Source: Granulicatella sp041433555 (GTDB lineage: Bacteria > Bacillota > Bacilli > Lactobacillales > Aerococcaceae). From it: a DNA stretch of 18,631 bases. Below, one piece after another: positions 1 to 8,106 of this stretch. A program made the position numbers and the translations under genes. Where the stretch lies: positions 1 to 18,631 of the forward strand of contig NZ_JAPWBR010000027.1 in the NCBI RefSeq assembly GCF_041433555.1. The letters run 5' to 3'. Under the pieces are notes generated by a model. The model had not been told where the DNA came from and searched no databases. It saw nothing but the letters and a program-made list of their open reading frames with translations. How positions within the stretch are numbered: position 1 is the stretch's first letter; each line of letters opens with the position of its first letter.

Positions 1-31
1 ATTTTCTTGGTCCGGTGTTTTTGTGATTTCA

Positions 32-1006
32 TTAGTTATTTTCTGCTTCTAATTTTTCGAAAGCATCGTGTAAGATAGATTTCAATGTTTTTGCAGATAA
101 GTTCATTTTTTCTTGTTCAGAGTCTGCAAGAGGAATTTCGATGATTTGACGAATTCCTTCACGTCCAATAACGGCTGGAGCTCCGATATAAATATCGTTT
201 TGTCCGTATTGACCTTCAAGATATACCGATAATGGGAAGATGGCTTGTTCGTTATTTAAGATAGCTTTTGTAATACGTGCTAGAGTAGCGCCGATACCGT
301 AGTAAGTCGCACCTTTTTTAGCGATAATTTCATAAGCCGCGTCACGTACTTGGAAGAATACTTCGACTAATTTTTCTTCATCTACGTGTGGATTTTGACG
401 AACCCATTCATAAATTTGTAAACCGCCGACGTTTGTATGTGACCAAACGGGGAATTCAGTATCCCCGTGTTCACCCATGATATATCCGTGAACGTTACGA
501 GCGTCAACGCCGACTAATTCAGCGATTGTTTGACGGAAACGAGCACTATCTAAAGAAGTACCAGATCCGATAACGCGTTCTTTTGGAAGTCCTGAGAATT
601 TCCAAGTTGCGTAAGTTAAGATATCTACTGGGTTAGTCGCCATTAGGAAGATTCCGTTGAATCCGCTCGCCATAATAGAGTCTACGATGTTTTTTAAGAT
701 TTTTAAGTTTTTAGAAACTAAGTCCAAGCGAGTTTCTCCTGGTTTTTGAGGAGCGCCTGCTGTGATACATACGATATCTGCGTCGTGGCAGTCTTCGTAT
801 TTCGCTGCATAAATCTTTTTAGGGGCATTGAAAGCTAAGGCATGTGATAAGTCTAACGCATCGCCTTCTGTTTTCTCGAAATTGATGTCGATAATTCCTA
901 GTTCTTCAGCAATCCCTTGTAATACAAGTGCGTATGCATAACTAGAACCAACGGCACCGTCACCGACTAAAATTACTTTATTACCATGTTTTTGAGATTT
1001 TTCCAT
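32..1006 (-). CDS. ldh: L-lactate dehydrogenase
   Basis: NAD-dependent L-lactate dehydrogenase, a cytoplasmic tetramer in this family, which reduces pyruvate to L-lactate and regenerates NAD+ at the end of homolactic fermentation. Numbering from the start chosen here, the Rossmann nucleotide-binding motif GDGAVGSS lies at about residues 15-22. The mobile active-site loop carrying the substrate-contacting arginine reads GAPQKPGETRLD, and the catalytic histidine is His180 in GEHGDTEFP. The length of 324 aa is normal for bacterial LDH. I chose the ATG at 1006: the strong AGGAGGT site (1013-1019) abuts the in-frame upstream ATG at 1012 with no spacer but lies about 6-7 nt from the ATG at 1006. 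The gene diverges from pth and appears to be transcribed alone from the promoter at 1050-1055. Its own terminator would lie beyond the window edge. The family call is secure. Confidence 0.97.
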   Translation of the reverse strand: MEKSQKHGNKVILVGDGAVGSSYAYALVLQGIAEELGIIDINFEKTEGDALDLSHALAFNAPKKIYAAKYEDCHDADIVCITAGAPQKPGETRLDLVSKNLKILKNIVDSIMASGFNGIFLMATNPVDILTYATWKFSGLPKERVIGSGTSLDSARFRQTIAELVGVDARNVHGYIMGEHGDTEFPVWSHTNVGGLQIYEWVRQNPHVDEEKLVEVFFQVRDAAYEIIAKKGATYYGIGATLARITKAILNNEQAIFPLSVYLEGQYGQNDIYIGAPAVIGREGIRQIIEIPLADSEQEKMNLSAKTLKSILHDAFEKLEAENN

Positions 1007-1031
1007 ATTCATACCTCCTAAAAAATTAGTG

Positions 1032-1081
1032 ATGGAATATCCATAAATAAGTATAGCACGATTTTTCGAAAATTGATTTTC
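1032..1081 (-). promoter_or_regulatory. ldh promoter with two inverted repeats
   Basis: On the minus strand an extended -10 (TGC then TATACT, -10 at 1050-1055) sits about 40 nt upstream of the ldh start. There is no good -35 at 17 nt, where the sequence is AATCAA. A perfect 6-2-6 inverted repeat, GAAAAT-TG-ATTTTC on the plus strand at 1068-1081, overlaps the -35 position. A second one, ATGGA-ATA-TCCAT at 1032-1044, covers the expected transcription start. A weak -35 combined with dyads over the promoter suggests activator or repressor control, but I cannot assign a regulator: neither dyad matches the Rex or CcpA consensus as I know them. Confidence 0.55.
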
Positions 1082-1144
1082 AGAAGGCCTTTTTTATGAC
1101 AAATAATACATAAAAAACACAATTTCGTGAAAAAGTGAATTAAT

Positions 1145-1173
1145 AACGGGACGGTGTAGGGGTATGGTATAAT
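1145..1173 (+). promoter_or_regulatory. Promoter of the pth-mfd operon
   Basis: A perfect -10 hexamer TATAAT at 1168-1173 is preceded by TGG, giving an extended -10. The -35 position (1145-1150) is poor, as is common for extended -10 promoters. It lies 33 nt before the pth start and diverges from the ldh promoter, whose -10 is about 113 nt away. Confidence 0.65.
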
Positions 1174-1206
1174 AGCACAATAGAAGAAAAAAGAATAGGT
1201 GAAAGT

Positions 1207-1767
1207 ATGAAATTAGTCGTTGGTCTAGGGAATCCTGGAGCAAAGTATAAAGGGACAAGACATAATGTCGGATTCATGACAATGGATGAAGTGGCCTATC
1301 AAGAGAAGTTTGATTTTGATAAGGCACTCTTTGATGCAGTATTTGCGCAGGTACAAATCGGTGGCGAAAAAGTCATCTTCATGAAGCCATTGACATTTAT
1401 GAACTTATCGGGGGAAGCGATTCGTCCGCTGATGAATTATTTTAAAATTGGAATTGAAGACTTGCTTGTCGTTTATGATGATATGGATCTGCCGGTTGGA
1501 AAGATTCGTCTTCGTCAAAAAGGCAGCGCCGGAGGACATAACGGAATTAAGAGTATTATTTCGTGCCTCGGTACGAGCGAGTTTAACCGTATAAAAGTGG
1601 GGGTTGGGCGTCCAAAAGATGGACGTACGGTCGTAGGACATGTACTCAACCGCTTTGAAAAAGAGGAAGAAGAGGACATTATTTTTGCTGTGCAAAAGAG
1701 TGTCGATGCGATTCGTTCGTGGATTGAAACGAGCGATTTCGTTAAAACAATGAATCAATTTAATTAA
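1207..1767 (+). CDS. pth: Peptidyl-tRNA hydrolase
   Basis: Peptidyl-tRNA hydrolase cleaves the ester bond between peptide and tRNA on peptidyl-tRNAs that drop off ribosomes, recycling tRNA in the cytoplasm. The 186-aa product has the normal family length. It opens with KLVVGLGNPG, followed by the catalytic histidine (His19, in TRHNVGF). It also carries the FMKPLTFMNLSGEA segment, the DDMDLPVGKIRLR segment and the GSAGGHNGIKS loop, which are the signature parts of the bacterial Pth family. The ATG at 1207 is preceded by AGGTGAAAG, an acceptable ribosome binding site. Next downstream is mfd, 70 nt away across a terminator-like hairpin. The pth-mfd neighbourhood is widely conserved in Firmicutes. 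The call is secure. Confidence 0.97.
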   Translation: MKLVVGLGNPGAKYKGTRHNVGFMTMDEVAYQEKFDFDKALFDAVFAQVQIGGEKVIFMKPLTFMNLSGEAIRPLMNYFKIGIEDLLVVYDDMDLPVGKIRLRQKGSAGGHNGIKSIISCLGTSEFNRIKVGVGRPKDGRTVVGHVLNRFEKEEEEDIIFAVQKSVDAIRSWIETSDFVKTMNQFN

Positions 1768-1778
1768 CAAATAGAGGG

Positions 1779-1815
1779 AAAGAGATGCTGCAAATTTTTT
1801 TGCGGTCTCTTTTTG
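1779..1815 (+). terminator. Imperfect terminator-like hairpin between pth and mfd
   Basis: AAAGAGA at 1779-1785 pairs with TCTCTTT at 1806-1812, and GCAAA at 1790-1794 pairs with TTTGC at 1799-1803. Unpaired bases interrupt the stem, and a run of Ts follows (1810-1814). No promoter is visible between it and mfd, so it probably lowers readthrough from pth into mfd without isolating the two genes. Confidence 0.5.
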
Positions 1816-1837
1816 TCGTTGGAAAAAGGAGAATATT

Positions 1838-4800
1838 ATGCAATTATTGCACCAAACCATTAGTAAACTGAAAGGATTTAAAGAGTGGTTCGATACTCTT
1901 GATTTACATGAGAGTCAACTCGTGCTAGGTCTCAGTGGATCTGTAAAGCATTTGGCCGAGTCATGCGCATTTGAGAAATTAGACAAGCAATTAGTGATTG
2001 TGACGCCAACGCTCTTACAAGCAACGCAAACCTACGAAGAGTTATCGGAGTGGTATGACGATGAGGTTGTACACCTTTTCCCGGTAGAAGAGTCGCTTGC
2101 GGCGGATTTCTCAGTAGTGTCGCCGGATGTGGTGAGCCAACGCATTCGCACGCTTGATTTCTTAAGTCGTGGGCAAAAGGGTATCGTCATCGTACCGCTC
2201 TCTGGGATTCAAAAGCTCTTAGTGCCAGCAGCGGTATGGAAGAAGAGCTCGATTGAACTCGCAATGGGGTCTGAAATCGAATCGATGGACGCCTTTGTAG
2301 AGCAGTTAGTGGAATTAGGATATCGTCGTGAAAATATGGTGGCGACTCCTGGTGAATTTGCCCTTCGTGGAAGTATCGTTGATATTTACCCATTAGACCA
2401 AGAGTATCCACTACGTCTGGATTTCTTTGATACTGAAGTGGATTCGATTCGCGCGTTTAATGCGGAGACACAACGCTCGATGGATGTGATTCAAGAGGTG
2501 CGCATCTTACCAGCCACAGACTTGCCGCTTCAAAAGGAAGCAGTATGGAAGGCACAAACCAAGATTCATGCGCTCTATGAAAAGGATGTGAAGGCGGCTC
2601 AAAGTGAAGAACGAAAAGATCAAGTTAAAAATATTCAACAAGCTATCGATGCACAATTAGAAAATGGGGAAATCCCCTCGAACTTAACGTACTTCTTGGA
2701 ATGTATTTATCCAGAGAAGACTAGCTTATTAGATTACGTTTCTAAAGATGCGTACCTCATTATTGATGACTACGCTCGTTTTATCGAAAAAAGCAAAACC
2801 TTAGAAGAAGAGGCATGCTATTGGAAGACGCACCATATCGAAACGGGTGCGATTGCTTCTGGATTGTCGCTTGTTCAAGATGGACGAAAAGTATTAAAAG
2901 AAAGTCCGCTCTCGAGAACGTATTTAGCCATTTTTCAAAAAGGGTTTGGAAGACTCGCACTCGATGCGATTCATCCAATTACGACGCGCACGATGACACA
3001 GTTCTTCTCGCAAATGCCGATGGTGAAAGTCGAAGCAGACCGCTGGAAGAAACAAGGCGCAACAGTTATCGTCTTAGTCGATGATGCTAAACGCGCTCAA
3101 AAGGTCGAACAAACCTTTGCGGATTTTGACATTAAGAGTGTGATTTCAAACGGGGCCGTGCTAGAAGGGCAACTTCAAATCATGGTCGGCAAGATGCATA
3201 ATGGATTTGAGCTGCCGGAAGATAAATTTGCCGTTTTAACGGAACGCGAATTATTCAATAAACTCACGAAACGTGCACCACGAAATCAAAAAATCTCGAA
3301 CGCGGAACGTTTGAAGAGCTACACTGAGTTAGCCGTTGGAGACTATGTGGTTCACGTGAATCACGGGGTCGGTGTGTACCAAGGGATGGAGACGCTCGAA
3401 ATTGGTGGTATCCACCAAGACTACATGTCGATTCACTACCAAGATGGCGGAAATCTATTCGTTCCGGTTTCTCAAATTAAGCTCGTTCAAAAATATGTGT
3501 CGTCGGATGCAAAAGTTCCAAAACTCAATAAATTGGGCGGTACGGAATGGGCGAAGACGAAACGCAAAGTAACGGCCAAGATTGAGGATATCGCTGATGA
3601 ACTCATCGAACTCTATGCCAAACGTGACGCCGAGAAAGGATATGCGTTTAGCCGCGATACGGTGGAACAACAAGAATTCGAACAGGCCTTTCCGTACACG
3701 GAGACGCAAGACCAATTGCGAAGTGTGGCGGAAATTAAGGAAGACATGCAAAAGGATAAACCGATGGACCGTCTGCTTGTCGGAGATGTTGGATACGGGA
3801 AGACGGAAGTAGCCATGCGTGCGGTCTTTAAGGCGGTCATGGATGGAAAACAAGCGGCCGTTTTGGTACCAACAACGATTCTTGCCGAGCAACATTACGA
3901 AAATTTCGTACAACGCTTCTCGGATTATCCATTTACCATCGGATTATTAAGTCGTTTCCGCAGTAAAAAAGAACAAGAAGAAACGATTGAGAAGCTTCGT
4001 AAGGGTGCAGTCGATATCGTCATCGGAACGCACCGTCTGCTTTCAAAAGACGTACAGTTTTTAGACTTAGGACTCCTCATTGTCGACGAAGAACAACGCT
4101 TTGGAGTGAAGCATAAGGAACGTTTGAAACAATTGAAATCGCAAGTGGATGTATTGACGCTAACGGCAACACCAATTCCAAGAACGTTGCATATGTCCAT
4201 GCTTGGAGTGCGTGATTTATCCGTTATCGAGACACCACCAGCAAACCGTTATCCGGTTCAAACTTTCGTAATGGAACAAAACCCGATGACGATTCGTGAC
4301 GGCATCGAACGTGAAATGGCTCGTGGCGGACAAGTCTTCTATTTATATAATCGTGTGGAGACGATTGAGAAGAAGGCCGATGAACTGAGAGCTCTTGTCC
4401 CAGGATGTCGTGTCGGTGTGATTCATGGTCAAATGAGTGAGACGACGCTAGAGAATATTCTCTACCAATTTATCGAAGGGGAATATGATGTCTTAGTGAC
4501 GACCACGATTATCGAAACTGGTGTGGACATTCCAAACGTGAACACTCTCTTTATTGAAAATGCGGATCATATGGGGCTTTCGCAGTTGTATCAATTGCGT
4601 GGACGTGTTGGGCGTACAAACCGTATTGCCTATGCGTACCTCATGTATCAACCCGATAAAGTCTTAACCGAAGTCAGCGAGAAGCGTCTGCAAGCGATGC
4701 GCGACTTTACAGAACTTGGGTCTGGATTCAAGATTGCTATGCGTGATTTATCGATTCGTGGGGCAGGGAATTTGCTTGGAAAACAACAGCACGGATTTAT

Positions 4801-5377
4801 CGATTCGGTCGGATTCGATTTATATTCTCAATTATTAAGTGAAGCCGTGTTGAAGAAACAAGGGAAAGAAGTGAAGTCGGACGAAGAAACCGTCGAAATC
4901 GACTTGCAAATTGATGCCTATATTCCAGCAAGCTATATTCAAGACGAACGTCAAAAAATCGAGATGTATAAACGCATTCGCTCGATTGATAGCGTGGAAG
5001 CTTATGAAGAATTGCTCGATGACTTTATTGACCGCTTCGGTGACTTCCCAGATGAAGTCAGTGCATTAGCAGAGATTGGACTCATTAAGCATTATGCCAA
5101 CGAGATTGACGTCGTATCGATTAAACGTAAAGACAATTCGGTGACAATTACGATTGCGCCGCCAAGTGCGACTCGCCTGCAAGGGGTGCCCGTCTTTGAG
5201 GCGCTTGGTCCGGTGAAATTACCAGCGCAAGTAGCTAACAAGGGCGAAAGTCTTCAGATTTTATTAAATATCACGCAAAAGCCTGTTGACTTATGGCTCG
5301 AGCAAGTTAAACTGTTTGTAAAAACATGCGGGGAAATTTTAGCCCGCGATGAGGAAAAACATGAAGAAGATAAATAG
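1838..5377 (+). CDS. mfd: Transcription-repair coupling factor Mfd
   Basis: Mfd is a DNA translocase that recognises RNA polymerase stalled at lesions, pushes it off and recruits UvrA for nucleotide excision repair. The 1179-aa length matches the family. In order: a UvrB-like N-terminal part (for example LRGSIVDIYPLDQEYPLRLD near residue 175); the RNA-polymerase-interacting domain around residues 500-520 (GDYVVHVNHGVGVYQGME); Walker A at about 649-656 (GDVGYGKT); the DEEQ box at about 750; TATPIPRT near 775; and helicase motifs V and VI (TTTIIETGVDIP near 888, QLRGRVGRT near 918). A C-terminal TRCF domain from about residue 1010 contains the helical YIQDERQKIEMYKRI segment. The ATG has an AAGGAG site 7 nt upstream. 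The last 17 nt overlap the next gene, suggesting translational coupling. The call is secure. Confidence 0.98.
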   Translation: MQLLHQTISKLKGFKEWFDTLDLHESQLVLGLSGSVKHLAESCAFEKLDKQLVIVTPTLLQATQTYEELSEWYDDEVVHLFPVEESLAADFSVVSPDVVSQRIRTLDFLSRGQKGIVIVPLSGIQKLLVPAAVWKKSSIELAMGSEIESMDAFVEQLVELGYRRENMVATPGEFALRGSIVDIYPLDQEYPLRLDFFDTEVDSIRAFNAETQRSMDVIQEVRILPATDLPLQKEAVWKAQTKIHALYEKDVKAAQSEERKDQVKNIQQAIDAQLENGEIPSNLTYFLECIYPEKTSLLDYVSKDAYLIIDDYARFIEKSKTLEEEACYWKTHHIETGAIASGLSLVQDGRKVLKESPLSRTYLAIFQKGFGRLALDAIHPITTRTMTQFFSQMPMVKVEADRWKKQGATVIVLVDDAKRAQKVEQTFADFDIKSVISNGAVLEGQLQIMVGKMHNGFELPEDKFAVLTERELFNKLTKRAPRNQKISNAERLKSYTELAVGDYVVHVNHGVGVYQGMETLEIGGIHQDYMSIHYQDGGNLFVPVSQIKLVQKYVSSDAKVPKLNKLGGTEWAKTKRKVTAKIEDIADELIELYAKRDAEKGYAFSRDTVEQQEFEQAFPYTETQDQLRSVAEIKEDMQKDKPMDRLLVGDVGYGKTEVAMRAVFKAVMDGKQAAVLVPTTILAEQHYENFVQRFSDYPFTIGLLSRFRSKKEQEETIEKLRKGAVDIVIGTHRLLSKDVQFLDLGLLIVDEEQRFGVKHKERLKQLKSQVDVLTLTATPIPRTLHMSMLGVRDLSVIETPPANRYPVQTFVMEQNPMTIRDGIEREMARGGQVFYLYNRVETIEKKADELRALVPGCRVGVIHGQMSETTLENILYQFIEGEYDVLVTTTIIETGVDIPNVNTLFIENADHMGLSQLYQLRGRVGRTNRIAYAYLMYQPDKVLTEVSEKRLQAMRDFTELGSGFKIAMRDLSIRGAGNLLGKQQHGFIDSVGFDLYSQLLSEAVLKKQGKEVKSDEETVEIDLQIDAYIPASYIQDERQKIEMYKRIRSIDSVEAYEELLDDFIDRFGDFPDEVSALAEIGLIKHYANEIDVVSIKRKDNSVTITIAPPSATRLQGVPVFEALGPVKLPAQVANKGESLQILLNITQKPVDLWLEQVKLFVKTCGEILARDEEKHEEDK

Positions 5378-6980
5378 TAAAGGGATGATGCAAGGGGCGA
5401 TTGCGCTCTCGATTGCCGCGTTTATTGCTAAGATTTTAAGCGCGGTGTACCGAGTTCCTTTCCAAAATATGGTGGGCAACACCGGTTTCTATGTATATCA
5501 GCAGGTGTATCCTATTTATGGAATCGGCATGACCTTTGCGTTAACGGGATTCCCGGTATTCGTGTCCAATGTAGTCGCAGAATACTTGGAGTCGACACAT
5601 TTAAAGAAATTATTGAAGCAGTTATTCGTGATTGCGAGCCTTATTGGAGTGGGGATTTTTGCCTTCCTCCATTTGGGTGCGGGAATGATTGCCCGCTGGA
5701 TGGGAGACGTTGAACTCTTGCCAGTTGTCCAAAGCGTATCGTGGATGTTTCTATTGATGCCGTTTCTGGTCATCACAAGGGGTTATTTCCAAGGAAGCTT
5801 CCGGATGATGCCGACTGCTATCTCACAAGTGGTGGAGCAGGTCGTTCGTGTTGCGGTGATTCTCTTCGTGGCGAGTCTATTTGGCAGCGCGATTTCAGAT
5901 TACTACACGATGGGCACATGGGCGATGTCGAGTGCGACGATTGCGGCCGTGTTTGCGATTCTTGTGATGCTGTATTATGTATTGAAAGAAACGAAAGATC
6001 CGCTCGACGGCTTGACGATTACGCCAGTAGAAATGGAAGTGCCGACATTTGGACATCTCTTTAAACGCTTTGCCTTTGAAGGAGGAACTATTTGTCTCCT
6101 TAGTTCGATTTTAGTCTTATTCCAATTGGTAGATTCATTCTCTGTGTATAATGTGTTAACTACTCAAGGAATGCTTCCGGAAGTCGCAAAAGACCTCAAG
6201 GGGATTTACGATAGAGGGCAGCCGCTTGTTCAATTAGGAATGGTTGTCGGAGTCGGATTTTCATCAAGCTATATGCCGATGTTATCACGTGCCTTTAAGA
6301 AAGGGCATGACTTGGAATTTAAGAGACTGTCAACGTCACTTCTTCGAATGACGATTACCTTCTCGGTAGTTGCAACGATGGGGATGATTGCCATCTTGCC
6401 GTGGTTAAATACTGCACTCTTTGGAGATGCCAATGGACAGGTAGTGCTCCTTGTCTATGTCACTAGTGTTTTCTTTGCATCTGTGATTATGTCGCTGCAC
6501 GGCATTTTCCAAAGTCAGCATCAATATCCAAAAACGCTGCTTGCACTCACAGCAGGGCTCGCAGTGAAATCTGGTACGAACTACTTATTCGTGGCAATGT
6601 TTGGAACGCTCGGCGCTAGCCTTGCGACAACACTAGGGCTTTGTGTGATGATGGTTGTGATGATGTCTTTTGCAAAAGAGATTATGATCAGTGTCTTACG
6701 TGACGGGAATTTTATGCAGTTACTTGCGGGCATTGCACTTGGCATGACGGTCATTGTTTCGGTATTATCATACGGAGCATGGCATTTTGCAGGGTTGCAG
6801 GATTCCAGAACGATGGCCTTTGTCTTTTCAATCGTCTTCGCCTTTATAGGAGTGGTGATTTTCCTGGCAGGAACGATGAAATGGAATTTATTTACGAAAC
6901 GAGAATGGGTTCTAATTCCAAAAGGAAAGACCTTACTTAGAAAATTTGGTAGAAAAGAGGAAAACGATGAGACTCGATAA
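5361..6980 (+). CDS. MurJ/SpoVB-type polysaccharide or lipid-precursor flippase (YabM-like)
   Basis: An integral membrane protein of about 539 aa from the MOP (multidrug/oligosaccharidyl-lipid/polysaccharide) exporter superfamily, with roughly 14 predicted membrane helices. The N-terminal segment GAIALSIAAFIAKILSAVYRVPFQNMVG is typical of the SpoVB/YabM/MurJ group, as is the internal region with RGYFQGSFRMMPTAISQVVEQVVRV. Members move undecaprenyl-linked precursors such as lipid II across the cytoplasmic membrane. Position between mfd and rqcP matches Bacillus yabM, but which precursor this one moves cannot be read from sequence. I chose the ATG at 5361, with GAGG at 5351-5354 and a 6-nt spacer, over the in-frame ATG at 5349, which has no such site. 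The gene overlaps mfd by 17 nt and rqcP by 14 nt, so the three are probably translated in a coupled way. Confidence 0.88.
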   Translation: MKKINSKGMMQGAIALSIAAFIAKILSAVYRVPFQNMVGNTGFYVYQQVYPIYGIGMTFALTGFPVFVSNVVAEYLESTHLKKLLKQLFVIASLIGVGIFAFLHLGAGMIARWMGDVELLPVVQSVSWMFLLMPFLVITRGYFQGSFRMMPTAISQVVEQVVRVAVILFVASLFGSAISDYYTMGTWAMSSATIAAVFAILVMLYYVLKETKDPLDGLTITPVEMEVPTFGHLFKRFAFEGGTICLLSSILVLFQLVDSFSVYNVLTTQGMLPEVAKDLKGIYDRGQPLVQLGMVVGVGFSSSYMPMLSRAFKKGHDLEFKRLSTSLLRMTITFSVVATMGMIAILPWLNTALFGDANGQVVLLVYVTSVFFASVIMSLHGIFQSQHQYPKTLLALTAGLAVKSGTNYLFVAMFGTLGASLATTLGLCVMMVVMMSFAKEIMISVLRDGNFMQLLAGIALGMTVIVSVLSYGAWHFAGLQDSRTMAFVFSIVFAFIGVVIFLAGTMKWNLFTKREWVLIPKGKTLLRKFGRKEENDETR

Positions 6981-7242
6981 GTTTTTAAAAGTATCACGAT
7001 TAATTAAACGCCGTACGGTTGCGAAAGAAGTAGCCGACAAGGGACGTGTATTTATTAATGATAAAGTAGCGAAATCTTCAACAGACGTGAAAGTCGGAGA
7101 TAAAATCGCTATTCAATTCGGCAACAAACATGTCTTAGTCCAAGTTGAAGCATTGATGGACTCAACGAGAAAAGAAGACGCTAAGGAAATGTTTACGATT
7201 CTTGAAGAGAAGCTGATTAAAGAAGAGCCTTTAGAATTATAA
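6967..7242 (+). CDS. rqcP: RqcP (YabO), S4-domain ribosome quality-control factor
   Basis: A small 91-aa protein made essentially of one S4 RNA-binding domain: MRLDKFLKVSRLIKRRTVAKEVADKGRV, then the INDKVAKSSTDVKVGDKI hairpin. The family (YabO in Bacillus, related to E. coli Hsp15/HslR) binds obstructed 50S subunits carrying peptidyl-tRNA. With RqcH it adds C-terminal alanine tails that mark stalled nascent chains for degradation. The ATG at 6967 is chosen because AGAGGA at 6955-6960 precedes it by 6 nt and the canonical MRLDKFL start begins there; an in-frame TTG at 6946 would add seven unconserved residues. It overlaps the flippase by 14 nt and is followed by a strong terminator. Other residents of this cluster, Pth and TilS, also serve translation. 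Confidence 0.93.
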   Translation: MRLDKFLKVSRLIKRRTVAKEVADKGRVFINDKVAKSSTDVKVGDKIAIQFGNKHVLVQVEALMDSTRKEDAKEMFTILEEKLIKEEPLEL

Positions 7243-7251
7243 TGAATGGGA

Positions 7252-7281
7252 GAATACGGCAAGTTTGTCGTATTCTTTTTC
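7252..7281 (+). terminator. Terminator after rqcP
   Basis: The stem GAATACGGCA (7252-7261) pairs with TGTCGTATTC (7266-7275), with one G-T wobble and a four-base loop, and is followed directly by TTTTT. It starts 9 nt after the rqcP stop and ends the pth-mfd-flippase-rqcP unit. Confidence 0.85.
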
Positions 7282-7317
7282 TATTTAGAAACCGATTCCT
7301 TTTGAATGCGTTTTCTG

Positions 7318-7346
7318 TTGACAAAAAAATAAAAAAAGAGTAATAT
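7318..7346 (+). promoter_or_regulatory. Near-consensus promoter of the mgtC-like gene
   Basis: A perfect -35 TTGACA (7318-7323), a 17-bp A-rich spacer and the -10 TAATAT (7341-7346) lie about 38 nt before the GTG start. It is the strongest-looking promoter in the window. No M-box or other riboswitch fits in the short leader. Confidence 0.85.
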
Positions 7347-7384
7347 TAATAGTACTTTTTTAAAAGAAATAAGGAGGGGAAACC

Positions 7385-8092
7385 GTGGATTTAAATGCAA
7401 TTAATTTTTTTCAACCATTTAATGCAATGATGGAATTACGTCACTTTTTGGCGATTCTAATTTCATGTATTTGTGGACTCGCCATCGGTTACGAACGTAC
7501 CTCCAGAAATAAACAAGCAGGGGTTAAGACGCACATGATTGTGGCGCTCACTTCTTGCTTAATGATGATTATTTCAAAAGAAGCCTTCCTTGATACACCG
7601 CATTACGATACAGCGCGTGTGGCTGCTCAAGTAGTCAGCGGTATCAGCTTTATCGGTGGGGGGATCATCTTCATGCGTGAAAAACGCGTGAGTGGACTGA
7701 CCACCGCTTCAGGGATTTGGGCCACAGCCGGGATTGGACTTGCGATTGGCGGAGGATTCTGGTTCTTCGGTTCCCTTTGCGCCGCGATTATTGTCATCGT
7801 CCAAAAATTGGCTTATCAACCAATCTTGCAAGGGAAACAACGTCAAGTAAATATTTACTGTGAAATTCCAGACCCAACAATTGTGCAGTCGATTTATAAT
7901 TACTGCCACTTCGAAGACTATCAATCGATTCAAGTCGAAGCGCGCGAACTCGATGGTGAGAAATATGAGCTCGTGATTCGCATTCATAATGACGAAGAAA
8001 TCATTATCGAAAACTTAAAAAACTACATTCGCGAAACGGAGAATCAAGTGGTCATTAAACGCGTGAAACTCCGTACCGAAGATGTTAACTAA
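7385..8092 (+). CDS. MgtC/SapB family membrane protein
   Basis: A 235-aa protein of the MgtC/SapB/YhiD family. Four hydrophobic segments occupy roughly residues 15-35, 45-62, 78-97 and 105-142. Between them are the family hallmarks GLAIGYERTSRNKQAGVKTH and QVVSGISFIGGGIIFMRE, followed by VSGLTTASGIWATAGIG. A soluble C-terminal region from about residue 155 (VNIYCEIPDPTIVQ...) has the beta-alpha pattern of the ACT-like tail seen in longer MgtC proteins. In pathogens MgtC modulates ATP synthase and phosphate uptake and helps growth in low magnesium; in Gram-positive commensals the role is less clear. The start is GTG, with AGGAGG at 7372-7377. Its own promoter and the preceding terminator make it an independent unit set into an otherwise conserved cluster. 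Confidence 0.9.
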   Translation: MDLNAINFFQPFNAMMELRHFLAILISCICGLAIGYERTSRNKQAGVKTHMIVALTSCLMMIISKEAFLDTPHYDTARVAAQVVSGISFIGGGIIFMREKRVSGLTTASGIWATAGIGLAIGGGFWFFGSLCAAIIVIVQKLAYQPILQGKQRQVNIYCEIPDPTIVQSIYNYCHFEDYQSIQVEARELDGEKYELVIRIHNDEEIIIENLKNYIRETENQVVIKRVKLRTEDVN

Positions 8093-8106
8093 AAAATAAA
8101 GATATA

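Noticed and set aside
1068..1081. CcpA (cre) or Rex site at the ldh promoter
   Set aside because: The dyad lacks the central CG of cre and the outward TTGTG/CACAA arrangement of Rex, so naming a regulator would be unsupported.
1405..1860. 151-codon open frame on the minus strand across pth and the pth-mfd gap
   Set aside because: It lies opposite the clearly real pth gene, lacks a recognisable domain, and its composition is that of a shadow frame.
3455..3913. 152-codon minus-strand open frame inside mfd
   Set aside because: It is antisense to the conserved core of mfd (polymerase-interaction domain to Walker A) and encodes no recognisable protein.
6581..6997. 138-codon minus-strand open frame opposite the flippase
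   Set aside because: Rich in T, I and K from antisense reading of membrane helices; no ribosome binding site or family match.
7347..7384. M-box magnesium riboswitch before the mgtC-like gene
   Set aside because: Only about 30 nt of leader lie between the promoter and the ribosome binding site, far too short for an M-box.
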